The notes: generated by a model not told the origin, from the letters alone. Shown: positions 51,110 through 60,747, counted from the first letter of the stretch. The stretch is DNA of 64,000 nt from Micromonospora musae (GCF_003626635.1 NZ_RAZT01000004.1:62001-126000); one strand, 5' to 3'. Translations and numbers: made by a program.

Positions 51110-51160
51110 GACGTCGGCTGTGCTCGTCCAAGTCGAAGTTGGACGAGTGCAGCCGACGTC
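51110..51160 (+). terminator. Strong hairpin downstream of the precursor region
   Basis: Arms 51110-51131 and 51139-51160 (about 22 bp, two mismatches) around a 7-nt loop gtcgaag. No T-run. It lies at the end of the precursor unit, before the convergent membrane gene, so it can serve both directions. Its arms contain the words 'gctcgtcca' and 'tggacgag', also present in the precursor 3' end. Confidence 0.75.
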
Positions 51161-51178
51161 GGTGCGCCTGGCCCTCGC

Positions 51179-51754
51179 TCACCCGCGCCGGGACACGTCC
51201 AGCGCGGTGGACCAGAGCGCGACGGCGGCCGGCAGGCCGACCACCGCGCGTACGGTTCCGTTACCCGTATCAAGACCGTACGCTGTCGCGCCGGCCGCGG
51301 CCACCAGGATCAGCAGTGCGCCGGTCCACCAGTAGCCGGGGACGTCGAAGATCCGGGCCAGTGGCAGGAAGTGCAAGCCGACGACCAGGCAGACGGCCAC
51401 GACGATCAGCCCTGGTGAACCGGCCCGAAGCAGCCCGAAGACGGCGGCCAGGATCAACGCGGTCTGGGCCAGGTTGACCAGGTGGAACCACCGCATCGAA
51501 TGCGGGTGGACGCGGCGGACCCGGGACGGACCGCGCGCCCGCAGCCGCCGGCCCGCCATCAGGAGAGCGCCGGCGCCGACCACGGCGGCCAGGTCGAGGG
51601 CGAGCCGGACGCCGGTGGGCACCGGTAGGCCGGTCACACCCACGATCAGCCAGAGCAACCCATAGATGACCATCGTGACGACGCCCATGGCGAGCGGGTC
51701 TCGGCGATTCACGGACTCGCCGCCCAATTGACGCGCGCCGGTGTCAGCTGACAT
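51179..51754 (-). CDS. Integral membrane protein, possible immunity protein
   Basis: 191 residues from ATG 51754. About five hydrophobic segments (MGVVTMVIYGLLWLIVGVTG; VVGAGALLMAGRR; LAQTALILAAVFGLL; LIVVAVCLVVGLHFLP; TGALLILVAAAGATAYGLD). No catalytic motif and no family I can name. It is the only opposite-strand gene between precursor and maturation operon, which suggests self-protection or an unrelated insertion. Confidence 0.7.
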   Translation of the reverse strand: MSADTGARQLGGESVNRRDPLAMGVVTMVIYGLLWLIVGVTGLPVPTGVRLALDLAAVVGAGALLMAGRRLRARGPSRVRRVHPHSMRWFHLVNLAQTALILAAVFGLLRAGSPGLIVVAVCLVVGLHFLPLARIFDVPGYWWTGALLILVAAAGATAYGLDTGNGTVRAVVGLPAAVALWSTALDVSRRG

Positions 51755-51810
51755 GGGCAGACCTTAGCGTAGATCGCTCAAAAGGCGCAAACCACCCGCC
51801 GGGACGAGCC

Positions 51811-51827
51811 GTCAGCGAATTGCTGAC
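51811..51827. promoter_or_regulatory. Palindromic operator candidate before the maturation operon
   Basis: GTCAGC-gaatt-GCTGAC followed by 'agttgtcagg', a third half-site. The same words as 50672-50689. 101 nt upstream of the first operon gene at 51928. Confidence 0.55.
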
Positions 51828-51927
51828 AGTTGTCAGGAACATTGTTGTTCGCCCGCCGCGCGGGTCGAGAATCGAATTCCCAGTGAATTTCCTGCTCGTC
51901 GAGACAATTCCGGAAAGGTGCGTCGAC

Positions 51928-53070
51928 ATGACGACCGAGGCGTATGAGCCGGCCACCGACGTGATTGGTGTGCGGCTCCACACCAGAGGGCCCGTGACGC
52001 TTCCCTGGTTGGCACGATCCGTGGTGCCGGTGGCCCGCGCACTGCACGACGACGGCAACGCCGTCGTCCACCTCCACCGGGGCTGGCGGCACGGTCCCCA
52101 CGTCGACATCGTCGCGTACGGCGGCGCCGGGGGCGCGGCGGACTGGGCCACCGTCGCCGCACAGCTGGACGCCGGCCCACTGGACCCGGCCCGTGCCCTC
52201 AGCGAGGAGGACTACCTCACGCAGGCCCGCGAGTTCGGACGGTTGGAGGCGGTGCCCCCGCCGTACCTGCCGATGGCCGAACATGGCGCGGTGCAACTGC
52301 TCCGCCGGGAGGACAGCGGCCCCCGGCAACCGGCGCTGCGCGCCCTGGCCGGCTGGGAGGTGGCGCAGAGCGTCCTGACCACGCCGCTGCTGGACACGGT
52401 GGACGAGCTGGCGCGGCGGCCCGAGCAGGGCACGGTACGCCTCGGCGAGGCCTTCGCGGCGCTCGCCGACTCGTACTTCCTGGGGCTGGCGCACGGCGTC
52501 TACTCGTTCCGGTCGCACGTCGAGGCCTTCCTGGCCTGGGTACGGCCCACCCGGGACGTACGCCCGGCATTCGCACAGCGGCTGGCGCGGGAGGCGACGG
52601 TGCTGCGCCCGGTAATCGAGCAACGGCTCGCCGGCACCCCCAGCGGCCCGGCGGCGGCCTGGCGGACGGCGTTCGCCTACTGCGCCGGCACCTTCGACGC
52701 GGCCGTGACCGACGGCACGCTCAGCCTCGACCTCCTGGACGAGATCACCGGCAGTGTGGACACCGCCGCGATGGGCCCGCCCAGCGCCCCCGACGTGGTG
52801 CCGACCGGCGACCAGCCGGACACCGAGTTCCACCGCAGGGTCGCCGCATCGGGCGCCTACGACCGGACCACCCAGTGGTTCGCCGCATACCGCGTGCTGA
52901 TCAACCTCTTCTACCAGCAGCTTCCGCTGCTCACCGTGTCGCCGATGCAGCGCTACTACATGTGCTACGCGATCAGCGAGCTGGTCGACGAGGTGCTCGG
53001 TGAGAGCTGGCAGGACCGGCTAACCCGTGACCGGGTCCGGGTCGTCGCGACCGCGGGGAGGGCGGCATGA
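51928..53070 (+). CDS. Thiopeptide-type elimination protein (TbtC-like), copy 2
   Basis: 380 residues from ATG 51928, overlapping the next gene's start by 4 nt. Same domain plan as 37469: LHTRGPVTLPWLARSVVPVA, VVHLHRGWRHGPHVDIVAYG, and tail NLFYQQLPLLTVSPMQRYYM with CYAISELVDEVLG. In the split-LanB system it catalyses glutamate elimination to Dha/Dhb. First gene of the nine-gene maturation block, all translationally coupled or nearly so. Confidence 0.87.
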   Translation: MTTEAYEPATDVIGVRLHTRGPVTLPWLARSVVPVARALHDDGNAVVHLHRGWRHGPHVDIVAYGGAGGAADWATVAAQLDAGPLDPARALSEEDYLTQAREFGRLEAVPPPYLPMAEHGAVQLLRREDSGPRQPALRALAGWEVAQSVLTTPLLDTVDELARRPEQGTVRLGEAFAALADSYFLGLAHGVYSFRSHVEAFLAWVRPTRDVRPAFAQRLAREATVLRPVIEQRLAGTPSGPAAAWRTAFAYCAGTFDAAVTDGTLSLDLLDEITGSVDTAAMGPPSAPDVVPTGDQPDTEFHRRVAASGAYDRTTQWFAAYRVLINLFYQQLPLLTVSPMQRYYMCYAISELVDEVLGESWQDRLTRDRVRVVATAGRAA

Positions 53071-55649
53071 CCCTCGCCCCCGCCGCCCCGGCGCCTCTCG
53101 CCCCGATCAGCACCACCTCGCCAGCGGAGCCCCTCTGGCAGTTGCGGATCAACCCGCTGCGCCGGGCCCGCCTCGCCGACCCGACGCTGCGGGCGCTCCT
53201 GGCCGACCTGACCGACGTGGACCGGGCGCTGTCCGACAGTGCCGCCCGCTGCGCCGACGATCTCTACCGGCTGATCGGTGCCAGCTCCGACGAGGCCGAA
53301 CGCAAGCGCCTGGTGGAGGCCCGCCGCGCCATCTCCCGGGACCGGGAGCCCCGCACGGACCTCACGCATCTGCCCGCCGTGGCCGCCTGGGTCGCCGCCC
53401 GGCATCGCCGCGACGAGCTGCGGGCCCGGCTCATCGCCGAGCATCCGGCGGCGGCCGAGCGGGAACGGGGGACCCTCGCCGGGCTGTTGAGCGACGAGGA
53501 CCTGCGCCGTTCGCTGGCTCTGCTCGCTCCCGAGGTGCACGAGGAGGCCGAGCGCTACCGGGCCGCCGTGGCCACCGGCCAACCGGTCGCCGCCCGAGGC
53601 CGCAAGTCCGAGCGCGGCCTGATCCAGTACGTCACCCGGGCCATGGTCCGGACCAGCCCGCTGGCCCGGTTCACCGCTGTCGGCATCGCGGTGCCCGGCC
53701 CCGAGGGGGTCGACCCGCGCAGCGTGCCGTTCACCGAGGCGCACTCGTTCCCCAGCCTGGACCGCGTCATGATCGCCTATGTGCTGGGCGGGCTGAACCC
53801 ACCGGCGGGCGCGGCGCGGCTCGGTGCCTGGGTGGGGCTCTCGCCAACCTCCGCGGTGGAGCCGGAGCAGGGCGCGCTGTTCTTCCTGCGCCCCACCGAG
53901 GGCGGCTACCAGCGCCTCTCCGCACCGCTGCGGGGCCCGATCAAGCTGCTGATGGACGCGATCGCCATGGGCCCGCGTCCGGCCCGGGCGGTGGCCGGAT
54001 ACGTCGCCACGCACGCCGGCTGCCCACTGCCCGACGCCGAGCAGATCGTGCTGCGGGCGCTGGACAGCGGCATCCTGTGCACCTTCAACGAGGCCGAGAA
54101 CGGCGACGCCGACCTGGCCGAACAGCTGGACCGGCCGGACACCCTGGCCGCCGACGCCCTCGCCGACGTGCGTGCCGGGTTGTCTCGGCTGGCCGACGGG
54201 CCGGTGATGGAGCGGGGCGCCGACCTGGCGACCCTGCGCGCCGACCTGGCCCGGGTCAGCGGGCTGGCGCAGCGGCCGGCCCAGGTGATGGTGGAGGAGG
54301 ACTACCTCCTCCCGCCGGCCACCGTGGACACCGAGCCGGTGCGGGGCAACCTGGCCGACCTGGGCGCGGCGGTGGAGCTGCTGTCGGTCTTCGACTGGCT
54401 GCACGACGTGCGCATGATGACCACCCGGGCCTTCGTCCGGCGGTTCGGCGCCGGCGCCGGCGTCCCGCTCGCCGACCACGCCGACGAACTCGTCGAGGCG
54501 GTGTCCGCACAGGCTGTGGCGGCCGGGGAGTACGCCGCGACGCTCACCGACGACAGCCCGGTCGGCGACGACCCGCTGCTGCGCCTCTACGCGCTGCGCC
54601 GCCGGATCATGGCCTGGACCCGGGCGGAGATCACTCGAGCCGCCGAGGCGGGCGAGCCCGAGGTGCGGTGGTCCGCCGAGCAGGCGTACGAGCTCGTCGC
54701 CGAGCTGCCCGAGGAGTTCCGGCGTGACCCACTCAGCTACGGGGTGCTCGCGCAGTGGGCGGGGGACCGGCTGGTCGTCAACGACGGGCTGCCGGGGCAC
54801 GGCATGCTCTACTCCCGCTTCCTCGACGGCGACCGGCGGCTCGGCGGGCGGGCGCTGCCGTACCTCGCCGACCGGCTCGCCGAGCGCTTCGGCTGGGACG
54901 GCGCACGGGTCGTGGAGGACCTGGGGCTGCACCGACTCAACGTCAACGCCCATCCCCGCGTGCTGCCGGACGGGTTGGGCCCGGACGACTGGTACGCGCT
55001 GCGTCTGGTGCACGATCCGGACACCGACACGCTCGCGGTCACCGATGCCGACGGGCAGCGGCTGCGGGTGCTGCCGCTGGGCACCGGGCACCCGGGGCTG
55101 TTCCCGCCGCCACTGTCGGTGGCGTCCTGCCTGGCGACCGGCGGCCGACTCAACAACTACCTGCTGGACCTCTGGCACGGCGGCAACCCGTGGGACCGAG
55201 CCCGTACCCGGATCGCCCCGCGGATCGCCGTCGGCGATGTGGTGCTGAGCCGCCGCCGCTGGTACGGCGGCGCCGAGCTGGACGGGGCGCTGGCCGCGCC
55301 GGAGGGCCCCGAGCGGTTGCTCGCGCTCACCGGCTGGCGCGGCCGGTACGGCGTACCGGAGGAGGTGGTGGTCAAGACCGCCTTCGACGACGAGGCGCCC
55401 CGGTCACTGCGCCCGGCCGACATCATGCCCCGCCGGCAGAAGCAGAAGCCGCAGTACGTCGACCTGACCTCCGCCCTCGGCACCCGGGTGCTGCCGCGGA
55501 TGCTCGAGCGTCGGGCCGACGGGAAAGCCGTGGACTACCTGGAGGAGGCGCTTCCCGGGGTGGTCGACGGCACGCACGCCTACGAGTGGGTGGTCGAGAT
55601 CGGCAGGCGCCCCGGCGGCCTGTTCCAGTACGGAGGGAAGAAGTCATGA
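53067..55649 (+). CDS. Lantibiotic-type dehydratase, glutamylation domain (TbtB-like)
   Basis: 860 residues from ATG 53067 (ATGA overlap with the preceding stop). LanB N-terminal dehydratase features: LWQLRINPLRRARLADPTLR at the start, LIQYVTRAMVRTSPLARFTA (about 186), FNEAENGDADLAEQLDRPD, and LLDLWHGGNPWDRARTRIAP near the end. These enzymes use glutamyl-tRNA(Glu) to glutamylate Ser/Thr of the precursor. The elimination domain is on separate proteins (37469, 51928), as in thiopeptide systems. Length is normal for the split type. Confidence 0.92.
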   Translation: MTLAPAAPAPLAPISTTSPAEPLWQLRINPLRRARLADPTLRALLADLTDVDRALSDSAARCADDLYRLIGASSDEAERKRLVEARRAISRDREPRTDLTHLPAVAAWVAARHRRDELRARLIAEHPAAAERERGTLAGLLSDEDLRRSLALLAPEVHEEAERYRAAVATGQPVAARGRKSERGLIQYVTRAMVRTSPLARFTAVGIAVPGPEGVDPRSVPFTEAHSFPSLDRVMIAYVLGGLNPPAGAARLGAWVGLSPTSAVEPEQGALFFLRPTEGGYQRLSAPLRGPIKLLMDAIAMGPRPARAVAGYVATHAGCPLPDAEQIVLRALDSGILCTFNEAENGDADLAEQLDRPDTLAADALADVRAGLSRLADGPVMERGADLATLRADLARVSGLAQRPAQVMVEEDYLLPPATVDTEPVRGNLADLGAAVELLSVFDWLHDVRMMTTRAFVRRFGAGAGVPLADHADELVEAVSAQAVAAGEYAATLTDDSPVGDDPLLRLYALRRRIMAWTRAEITRAAEAGEPEVRWSAEQAYELVAELPEEFRRDPLSYGVLAQWAGDRLVVNDGLPGHGMLYSRFLDGDRRLGGRALPYLADRLAERFGWDGARVVEDLGLHRLNVNAHPRVLPDGLGPDDWYALRLVHDPDTDTLAVTDADGQRLRVLPLGTGHPGLFPPPLSVASCLATGGRLNNYLLDLWHGGNPWDRARTRIAPRIAVGDVVLSRRRWYGGAELDGALAAPEGPERLLALTGWRGRYGVPEEVVVKTAFDDEAPRSLRPADIMPRRQKQKPQYVDLTSALGTRVLPRMLERRADGKAVDYLEEALPGVVDGTHAYEWVVEIGRRPGGLFQYGGKKS

Positions 55650-57274
55650 GACTGCGCGCGCGACCGTACCTGCACTACGCGCCGACGCCCGACGGCGTCT
55701 ACCTCGCCGGGGGCCGCGACCAGCTCGTCCTGCGGGGCTCAACGCTGCTGTTCCGGGTCGCCGACACCTGTGTGCCGCTGCTGGACGTCGGCACCACCGA
55801 GGACGAGATGGTGACCGCGCTGGGCGAGCGGGCCAGGCCGGTCGTCCGCCACCTGGTCGACCAGCTACGGGGGCACAACCTGCTCCTGGATTTCGCGGCG
55901 CACACCGTCGCCGAGCCGGACGAGGCCGAGCGGCAGCGGTGGGCCGGGCCACTGGCGTACCTGGAGGCGGTCTCCGCGGATCCGTACGCCGCCTTCGCGG
56001 CGGTGCGGGCAGCGCGGGTGGCGGTGGTGGGCCCCGTCGAGGTCACCGGGCCGGCGGTGCGGGGGCTGCTCCGGGCCGGGATCGGTGCGGCGGAGGCGCG
56101 GGATGCGGCCGGCGACCTCAGCGGATTCGACGCGGTGATCCGCTGCCTCGCCGCCGGCGAGGCGCCCGAGCCGGCCGCGGCGCCGGTGCTGCCGGTGCTG
56201 CTGGACGGCCGGGTGCTGGTGGCCGGACCGGTGGTGACCGACACCGCGACCGCCGCCAGGTGGCCGGCGTGGCGGGACCGGGTCCTGGACCAGGCTGCGG
56301 CGGAGTCCGTGCCGCCGCCCGCTCGTCCGGTCGCGGACGCGCTGGCCGGTGCGCTCGCCGCGCACCTGCTGTTCACGGTCATCGCCGGTCAGGACACCCG
56401 CCGGGACGCATACGTCGTGCATTCCGACGCGCTCACAGCTGACCGGGTGGTGCTCGGAGCGCCGCTGGCCGACGACGAGCGCTGGCACCTGCTGGACGAC
56501 GCCCAACGCGTTCCGCTGCCCACGATCGACGACCTGACCCCGGCCGTCTCCGCCCTCACCAGCCGCTGGACCGGCCCGTACACCCGGGGTGACCGGGAAT
56601 CGGAGCTGCCCCAGCTACCGCTGTCACAGCGCGAGCTGGCGTACCGCGACGGCCGGACCGGCTCGGTCTTCGCCGGTGGGCCCGACCTCCAGACCGCGTA
56701 CGTCGCGGCGGCCATCGAGGGGATGCGGCGGGCGCCCGACGGCGGCGCGGCCGGATTGACCGAGGAGACCTGGCTGCTCGACGGCGCACTGCGGCTGCTC
56801 GCCGCGGAAGCCGAGCCGGCCCCCACGTTGGACCCGGCCGAGCTGGACCCGGAGACGCACCGGATCCGGCAGAGCCTGGCTGCCCAGCCGCACGTCGTCG
56901 ACCTGCGCGCGGTACCCGGCCTGGACTGGCGGCTGGCCCGGGTGCGCACCCCGGACGGGGAGACGCTCGGCGTGGCATGGGGGCCGGACACGGACACCGC
57001 CGTCCGGGCCGCCGTGGGGGTGGCTGTCACCGCCGGACAGGTCGAGGCAGCTGGCGGCGAGCCGGCACCCGCCCTGCACACCGACGCCCTGCTGCTCGCC
57101 GATGACGGCGTGGTGCACGCGCTGCGCAAGCAGGTCACCGCGCTGGCCGCGGCGACCGGCCGCCGGTTCCGCGGCCGCGCCCGGCACGCCGATCCCGTCC
57201 TGGGTGAGCTTCCGTTCTGGTACGGCCCGGTCGAGGTTACCGGCGACATCGAGGAGCAGACCGATGGGCACTGA
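55646..57274 (+). CDS. Ocin-ThiF-like leader-binding protein (TbtF-like)
   Basis: 542 residues from ATG 55646, overlapping its upstream neighbour by 4 nt and its downstream neighbour by 11 nt. The N-terminus carries an RRE-type winged helix (YAPTPDGVYLAGGRDQLVLR; MVTALGERARPVVRHLVDQL). The rest is an E1-like fold lacking the ATP motif. A long Gly-poor middle (IAGQDTRRDAYVVHSDALTA) is followed by a YcaO-partner-type C-terminal region. It binds the leader peptide and presents the core to the YcaO enzyme at 57264. Confidence 0.85.
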   Translation: MRLRARPYLHYAPTPDGVYLAGGRDQLVLRGSTLLFRVADTCVPLLDVGTTEDEMVTALGERARPVVRHLVDQLRGHNLLLDFAAHTVAEPDEAERQRWAGPLAYLEAVSADPYAAFAAVRAARVAVVGPVEVTGPAVRGLLRAGIGAAEARDAAGDLSGFDAVIRCLAAGEAPEPAAAPVLPVLLDGRVLVAGPVVTDTATAARWPAWRDRVLDQAAAESVPPPARPVADALAGALAAHLLFTVIAGQDTRRDAYVVHSDALTADRVVLGAPLADDERWHLLDDAQRVPLPTIDDLTPAVSALTSRWTGPYTRGDRESELPQLPLSQRELAYRDGRTGSVFAGGPDLQTAYVAAAIEGMRRAPDGGAAGLTEETWLLDGALRLLAAEAEPAPTLDPAELDPETHRIRQSLAAQPHVVDLRAVPGLDWRLARVRTPDGETLGVAWGPDTDTAVRAAVGVAVTAGQVEAAGGEPAPALHTDALLLADDGVVHALRKQVTALAAATGRRFRGRARHADPVLGELPFWYGPVEVTGDIEEQTDGH

Positions 57275-59186
57275 CACCGACCGGCCCAACCTCGGGCCGG
57301 GGTTCGCCGCAGACGCCGCCGACGAGTGGCTCACCGCGCTGGCCCCCCTGCTCGCGGTCGACGCCACCGTGACGCTCGACCGCGGATTCGACCTGAACTG
57401 GCAGACCGGGCAGTGGCGCCGCAGCGCCGCCGACGGCCGCGAGCACCTGTCGGTGCGGGTGTACGACGACGAGGTGCAGATTGGCCCGCGCTGGGTACCG
57501 GGCACCGACGCCGGCTGCCCGGTCTGCGCCGAGTCCCGCGAGCGTTCGGTGCTGGAGCACCCGTTGCAGGCCCGCCTGGACCTCAACCGCTGGCGGACCG
57601 GCACCGGCGACCCACTGCTGCCGGACCTGCTGGCGGCGGCTGCCCGGAACCTGGCGGACGTGCCGCTGGCTCCTGGCGAGCTCGCTGTGGTCGGCCCGGC
57701 CGGCGTGCGGCGGCACCGGATCCCGCGGCACTTCTACTGCTCGTCCTGCGCACCGCGCTTCCACCCGGACCTGGACTGGCGACCGGAGTTGCTGACCCTG
57801 CGCAGCCACCCGGCCGCACCGGGCGACCCCACCCGGGCCGCGGACGGTGCCCGCCTGGTCGTTCCGGGGGCGCTGCGGGACCGGGTCGTCGACGAGCGCT
57901 TCGGCCCGGTCCAGAAGATCATTCTGGAGTCGGCCGCGCCCTTTGCCATGAGCATGTCGATCATGCCGGACGCGCCGGCGTGGGGACACGGCCGGGCGAT
58001 GAACTTCCGGGAGGCCGAACCGGTCGGCCTCATCGAGCTCTACGAGCGCCTCGGCGGCTTCCCGTTCGACGCGCCAGTGCTCCAGGGGCTGACCTACCGT
58101 CAGGTCGCCGACCACGCCCTCGACCCGGCCACCCTCGGCGGGCACACCGACGAGCAGCTCGCCCACCCCACCGCCCGGGTGCTCCCGGTACACCCGGACA
58201 GCCCGATGGACTGGGTGTGGGGCCACGACCTCAGCACCGGGCGGCCGGTGCTGGTACCCGCCGAGATCGGCTTCTACCAGTACGAGTACCGGTACAAGTT
58301 GAACCGCCGGGCCGCCCGCGCCGCGCGCCGGGCCAACCCGCGGGAGAACCGCAAGCACTTCTACGACTCCTCCAGCGGCTGTGCCGCCGGCTCCTGCCTG
58401 GAGGAGGCGGCCCTGCACTCGCTGCTCGAGCTCGCCGAGCGGGACGCCTTCCTGATCGCCTGGCACCGGGCCACCCCGCTGCCGGTGATCCCCACCTCGA
58501 CGATCACCGACCCGGACAGCAAGGCCCTCATCGACCTCATCCACGCTCGCGGCTTCGACGTCCACATCCTCGTCGCCACCCAGGACGTGGCCCTGCCGAT
58601 CGTGTGGACCCTCGCCGTCAACCGGACCGGCGGATTTCCGGCCACCTTCCACTCCGGAGGGTCCGGCGCCAACCCGGCCACCGCCATCAGGGGCGCCCTA
58701 CGGGAGGTCGCCCAGCTCGTCACCGACCCGCAGGACCCGGACACCTCCGACATCGAGCCGATGCTGGCCGACCCGTGGAACATGGAGGAACTGGTCCACC
58801 ACCCCCGCTACTACATGCATCCGGCCACACTGGCCCGTGCCACCGCCGTGCTGGGCGGCCCGGAGACCACGATCGCCGAGGCGTTCGGCGACTGGCCCGG
58901 CCAGCTCGAGCGGGCCGCCGCTGGTGACGTTCGGGGCGCCCTGGACCACGTCCGGGAACTCTACGCAGCAGCCGGCATGGACCGGATGGTGCTGGTCGAC
59001 CAGAGCACCCGGGAGCACCGGGACGTCGGCATCTCGGTGGTCAAGATGGTCGTACCCGGCATCCTGCCGATGTGTTTCGGCCACGCCCAGCAGCGGCTGC
59101 TGGGCCAGCCCCGGCTCGCCGCCGCGCTCGCCGGCACCGCCCAGGCCGGACGACCGCTGCCCTACGACCCCCACCCGTTCCCGTGA
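57264..59186 (+). CDS. YcaO cyclodehydratase (TbtG-like)
   Basis: 640 residues from ATG 57264. Two structural Cys pairs in the N-terminal part (GCPVCAE, about 87; YCSSCAP, about 156). The YcaO domain carries SGCAAGSCLEEAALHSLLEL, LAERDAFLIAWHRATPLPVI and GGSGANPATAIRGALREVAQ (ATP/Mg2+ ligands). The C-terminus ends YDPHPFP, a perfect PxPxP motif essential in the family. It forms azolines from Cys (and possibly Ser/Thr) of the precursor. Confidence 0.93.
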   Translation: MGTDTDRPNLGPGFAADAADEWLTALAPLLAVDATVTLDRGFDLNWQTGQWRRSAADGREHLSVRVYDDEVQIGPRWVPGTDAGCPVCAESRERSVLEHPLQARLDLNRWRTGTGDPLLPDLLAAAARNLADVPLAPGELAVVGPAGVRRHRIPRHFYCSSCAPRFHPDLDWRPELLTLRSHPAAPGDPTRAADGARLVVPGALRDRVVDERFGPVQKIILESAAPFAMSMSIMPDAPAWGHGRAMNFREAEPVGLIELYERLGGFPFDAPVLQGLTYRQVADHALDPATLGGHTDEQLAHPTARVLPVHPDSPMDWVWGHDLSTGRPVLVPAEIGFYQYEYRYKLNRRAARAARRANPRENRKHFYDSSSGCAAGSCLEEAALHSLLELAERDAFLIAWHRATPLPVIPTSTITDPDSKALIDLIHARGFDVHILVATQDVALPIVWTLAVNRTGGFPATFHSGGSGANPATAIRGALREVAQLVTDPQDPDTSDIEPMLADPWNMEELVHHPRYYMHPATLARATAVLGGPETTIAEAFGDWPGQLERAAAGDVRGALDHVRELYAAAGMDRMVLVDQSTREHRDVGISVVKMVVPGILPMCFGHAQQRLLGQPRLAAALAGTAQAGRPLPYDPHPFP

Positions 59187-60673
59187 GCGCCGGGATGCGG
59201 GTTCCCGCCCCGTACACCGACCACACCATCGGCCGGGAGTCGCTCTGGTACGCGTACGCCGCCGGGGCCGACGAGACCGTGATCCCACCCTGGCTGTCCG
59301 AGCCGGTGCCTCCGATGGAGACGCACGTCCACCCGCCCACCCCGGCCGCCGCCGTCGGAGGCACCCGCCGGCCACTGCCGTACGGGACGGCGGAGCTGCT
59401 GGGGCGGACCGCGTACCCGCACGGGCAGGTGGCGGGGGAGGTGGCTGACCCGCTCGGGCACGCCCTGGTCGCCGCGTACGGGCCGCAGTGGTACGACCCG
59501 GACAACGTCTACAACCCCCACCGCGGCTACGCCTCGCCGCGCTGCCTGTACCCGGTGCAGGTCTTCGCCGACGACGGAGAGCACTGGACGCTGCTGGATC
59601 CCGACCGGCACGCGCTGACCACCCTGTCGGTACCCGGGCATCCGCCCCGGGCCCGGCAGCTCGCGCTGACCGGTCGCTACACCCGCATCCCGCGCGGCTA
59701 CCGCTGGTTCCGCGGCTCACTGGTCGCCATCGAGACCGGCTACGCGCTGCGCGCCCTCGCCATCGGCCTGCACCACTTCCGGGTGCCAGCGTGGGTGCGG
59801 CTGCCCGACGCCGGGGCCGGCGCGGTCCTCGCCGAGGTGGGGCTCGACCCCGCCTGGGAGTGGTCGCTGCCGGTCACCGTCGGGTTGGGTGCGCCCCCTC
59901 TGGTGCCCGGCCCGACGCCCGCCGACCCGCCCGCCGAGTCACCCGATCCGGTCCTCGCCGAGGTGGCGGCGGTGAACCGGGCGCAGGCGTTCACTGACCC
60001 ACCCACCCGGCTCGGCTCCGGTGTGCCGGCGGACGCGGCTGCCGCACCGACTGCGCCGGACTGGGCGGAGCTGACCTGGCGTCGGAACTCGGGACGGATG
60101 CCGGCGGGCCGGCCCGGCTTCGACTCCCGCCGTCGGCGGCTGCCGGCGGCGGTCGTGCACGACATCACACGCTGGCTGGCTGTACCGGCACCCGGGCCCA
60201 CCCTGGCCGCCGTCCGCGACCGGATCACCGTCTCGGTCGCCCTGCGCGACATCGACGGGTACGCCGACGGCGTGCACCGGGTCGGGCCGGACGGCGAACT
60301 CGTCCTGCACCGAGCCGACCGGGAGATCACCACGAAGCTGGAGGCGACGTACGGCTACCCGCTCACCCCGACCGACGGCTGCGGCGTCCGGCACGCCTCC
60401 ATGGTGTGGTTCCTGTCGGTCCGCCCCCGGGAGCTGCACGCCGCCTACGGGCCGACCGCCTGGACGGCCACCCAGTACGCCGTCGGCTGGGCCGCGCACG
60501 GCCTCTCCCTCGCGGCCAGCGCGGCCGACCTGTACGCCCGGCCGGTCCGGGCGTTCGTGGAGAACGCGACACGGAACCTGCTCGGTCTGGCCGGCGACGA
60601 GATGATCGCGCTCGCCGTGGTGGTGGGCACCCCGCGGCACGCCAGCGGCGGGCTGCTCGACATCAGGTTGTGA
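59183..60673 (+). CDS. SagB-type dehydrogenase, copy 2 (TbtE-like)
   Basis: 496 residues from GTG 59183 (GTGA overlap). The N-terminal region (YTDHTIGRESLWYAYAAGAD; PTPADPPAESPDPVLAEVA) leads to a nitroreductase-type domain (LTWRRNSGRMPAGRPGFDSR; YGPTAWTATQYAVGWAAHGL; NLLGLAGDEMIALAVVVGTP). It lies where the azoline dehydrogenase is expected in thiopeptide operons. More diverged from canonical SagB than copy 1 at 49039. Confidence 0.82.
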   Translation: MSAGMRVPAPYTDHTIGRESLWYAYAAGADETVIPPWLSEPVPPMETHVHPPTPAAAVGGTRRPLPYGTAELLGRTAYPHGQVAGEVADPLGHALVAAYGPQWYDPDNVYNPHRGYASPRCLYPVQVFADDGEHWTLLDPDRHALTTLSVPGHPPRARQLALTGRYTRIPRGYRWFRGSLVAIETGYALRALAIGLHHFRVPAWVRLPDAGAGAVLAEVGLDPAWEWSLPVTVGLGAPPLVPGPTPADPPAESPDPVLAEVAAVNRAQAFTDPPTRLGSGVPADAAAAPTAPDWAELTWRRNSGRMPAGRPGFDSRRRRLPAAVVHDITRWLAVPAPGPTLAAVRDRITVSVALRDIDGYADGVHRVGPDGELVLHRADREITTKLEATYGYPLTPTDGCGVRHASMVWFLSVRPRELHAAYGPTAWTATQYAVGWAAHGLSLAASAADLYARPVRAFVENATRNLLGLAGDEMIALAVVVGTPRHASGGLLDIRL

Positions 60674-60684
60674 GGAGAGGTGCC

Positions 60685-60747
60685 GTGAGCGCGAGCAGTT
60701 ACCCAGGTTCGCGAGCCCCGCAATCGAGAACAAAGGAGATGCCGTGA
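60685..60747 (+). CDS. Tiny 20-codon frame between SagB and cyclase genes
   Basis: GTG 60685 has GGAGAGG 4 nt upstream and opens 20 codons that end in a TGA overlapping the next GTG start. It could be a translational-coupling leader for the cyclase gene. No similarity seen. Confidence 0.35.
   Translation: MSASSYPGSRAPQSRTKEMP

Noticed and set aside
52965..55178. 737-residue minus-strand frame
   Set aside because: Shadow of the LanB gene caused by GC-rich third positions; Val/Gln/Arg-rich with no domain.
54755..57274. 839-residue + strand frame covering LanB end and leader-binding protein
   Set aside because: The first 290 residues are an out-of-frame reading of LanB; the real gene starts at ATG 55646 with a 4-nt overlap.
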